In this document: positions 5,915-6,143 of the stretch, piece after piece
Layout of the letters: every line of letters starts with the position of its first letter
Numbering within the stretch: the stretch's first letter is position 1
NCBI GenBank assembly: GCA_945871045.1
Contig: CAMBUC010000132.1
Coordinates: 1 to 6,143, forward strand
Reading direction: 5' to 3'
DNA length: 6,143 nt
Source: an uncultured bacterium
GTDB taxonomy: Bacteria; Bacillota; Clostridia; Lachnospirales; Lachnospiraceae
Notes under the pieces: model-generated
Database searches by the model: none
Seen by the model: only the letters and a program-made list of their open reading frames with translations
Told to the model about the DNA's origin: nothing
Program-made: the position numbers and the translations under genes

Positions 5915-6143
5915 ATCTTATGTCGTTATCGTCAAAAATGTCTCCGCACTCCGGGCAGAACTTCGGCGGATGATGCGGGTCTTCCGGCTCCCATCCACAC
6001 TTGTCGCAGCGGTAAAGAGGTGCTCCTTCCGGCTTCTTTGCTCCGCAGTTTGAACAGAATTTGCCTTTGTTGACACTGCCGCAGGAACAGGTCCAGCCTT
6101 CGGCCGCCGGTTTTGGTGCGCCACACTCCGGACAGAACTTTCC
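5913..6143 (-). CDS. C-terminal zinc-ribbon tail of a probable SPFH-domain (YdjI-like) protein, cut by the right window edge
   Basis: The last 76 codons and the TAA stop are present; the frame is open from the first base of the window's right edge and the start lies outside. The tail is a chain of zinc ribbons: C4/C7 (whose partner pair must lie upstream), C19/C21 with C30/C33, and C46/C49 with C63/C66, ending in an acidic DIFDDNDIR. The WTCSCGSVNKGKFCSNCGAKKP pattern is typical of the C-terminus of bacterial SPFH-domain proteins formerly called virion core protein homologues. It is encoded directly before a YdjG-like and a YdjH-like gene, as in related Firmicutes. B. subtilis YdjI is a membrane scaffold that anchors PspA. 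The SPFH domain itself is not in the window, so the identity is inferred from tail and context. Confidence 0.7.
   Translation of the reverse strand, partial: GKFCPECGAPKPAAEGWTCSCGSVNKGKFCSNCGAKKPEGAPLYRCDKCGWEPEDPHHPPKFCPECGDIFDDNDIR

Noticed and set aside
5918..6124. Minus-strand frames of 64 and 68 codons at the right edge
   Set aside because: Both are out of frame with the zinc-ribbon reading frame, which is open from the window edge to 5913 and has regularly spaced CxxC pairs.

Overview
The window looks like a chromosomal stretch of a Gram-positive member of the Clostridia, most likely Lachnospiraceae. This rests on strong AAGGAGG-type ribosome binding sites, moderate base composition, an orotate phosphoribosyltransferase of clostridial type, a VanZ-like protein, a small membrane protein resembling DUF6142, and a cassette resembling Bacillus subtilis ydjI-ydjG-ydjH. 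The family-level assignment is inference. All well-supported genes are on the minus strand, so transcription runs from high to low coordinates.

Right part (about 3948-6143): the end of a three-gene unit. First comes the C-terminal zinc-ribbon tail of a protein that runs off the window, probably SPFH-domain (YdjI-like). Next is a 361-residue double zinc-ribbon protein with a C-terminal membrane anchor (YdjG-like). Last is a secreted or membrane-anchored TPM-domain protein (YdjH/YgcG-like). Both internal junctions are built the same way: the stop codon forms part of the next gene's Shine-Dalgarno sequence, and 13 bases separate stop and start. A clear intrinsic terminator ends the unit. In B. 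subtilis the homologous proteins work with PspA at the stressed membrane; no PspA gene is visible here.

Middle and left part (226-3922): a near-consensus sigma-A promoter, with a 9+9 bp inverted repeat centred on its -10 box, precedes pyrE (GTG start). Three genes follow closely: a VanZ-like protein (6-base gap), a DUF6142-like membrane protein (start abuts the previous stop) and a 690-residue M29 metallo-aminopeptidase (23-base gap). This is probably one transcript in which a pyrimidine biosynthesis gene shares expression with membrane proteins and a peptidase; no functional link beyond co-transcription is visible. A branched hairpin with T-tracts on both sides lies beyond the aminopeptidase.

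Left edge (1-127): a short, palindrome-rich stretch with two hairpins and a possible GTG-started reading frame that leaves the window. Its nature is uncertain. There are no RNA genes, CRISPR arrays, insertion sequences or phage genes that I can recognise. The window is mostly ordinary chromosomal content. The best leads are the palindrome over the pyrE promoter, the long N-terminal extension of the aminopeptidase, and the SPFH/zinc-ribbon/TPM cassette.
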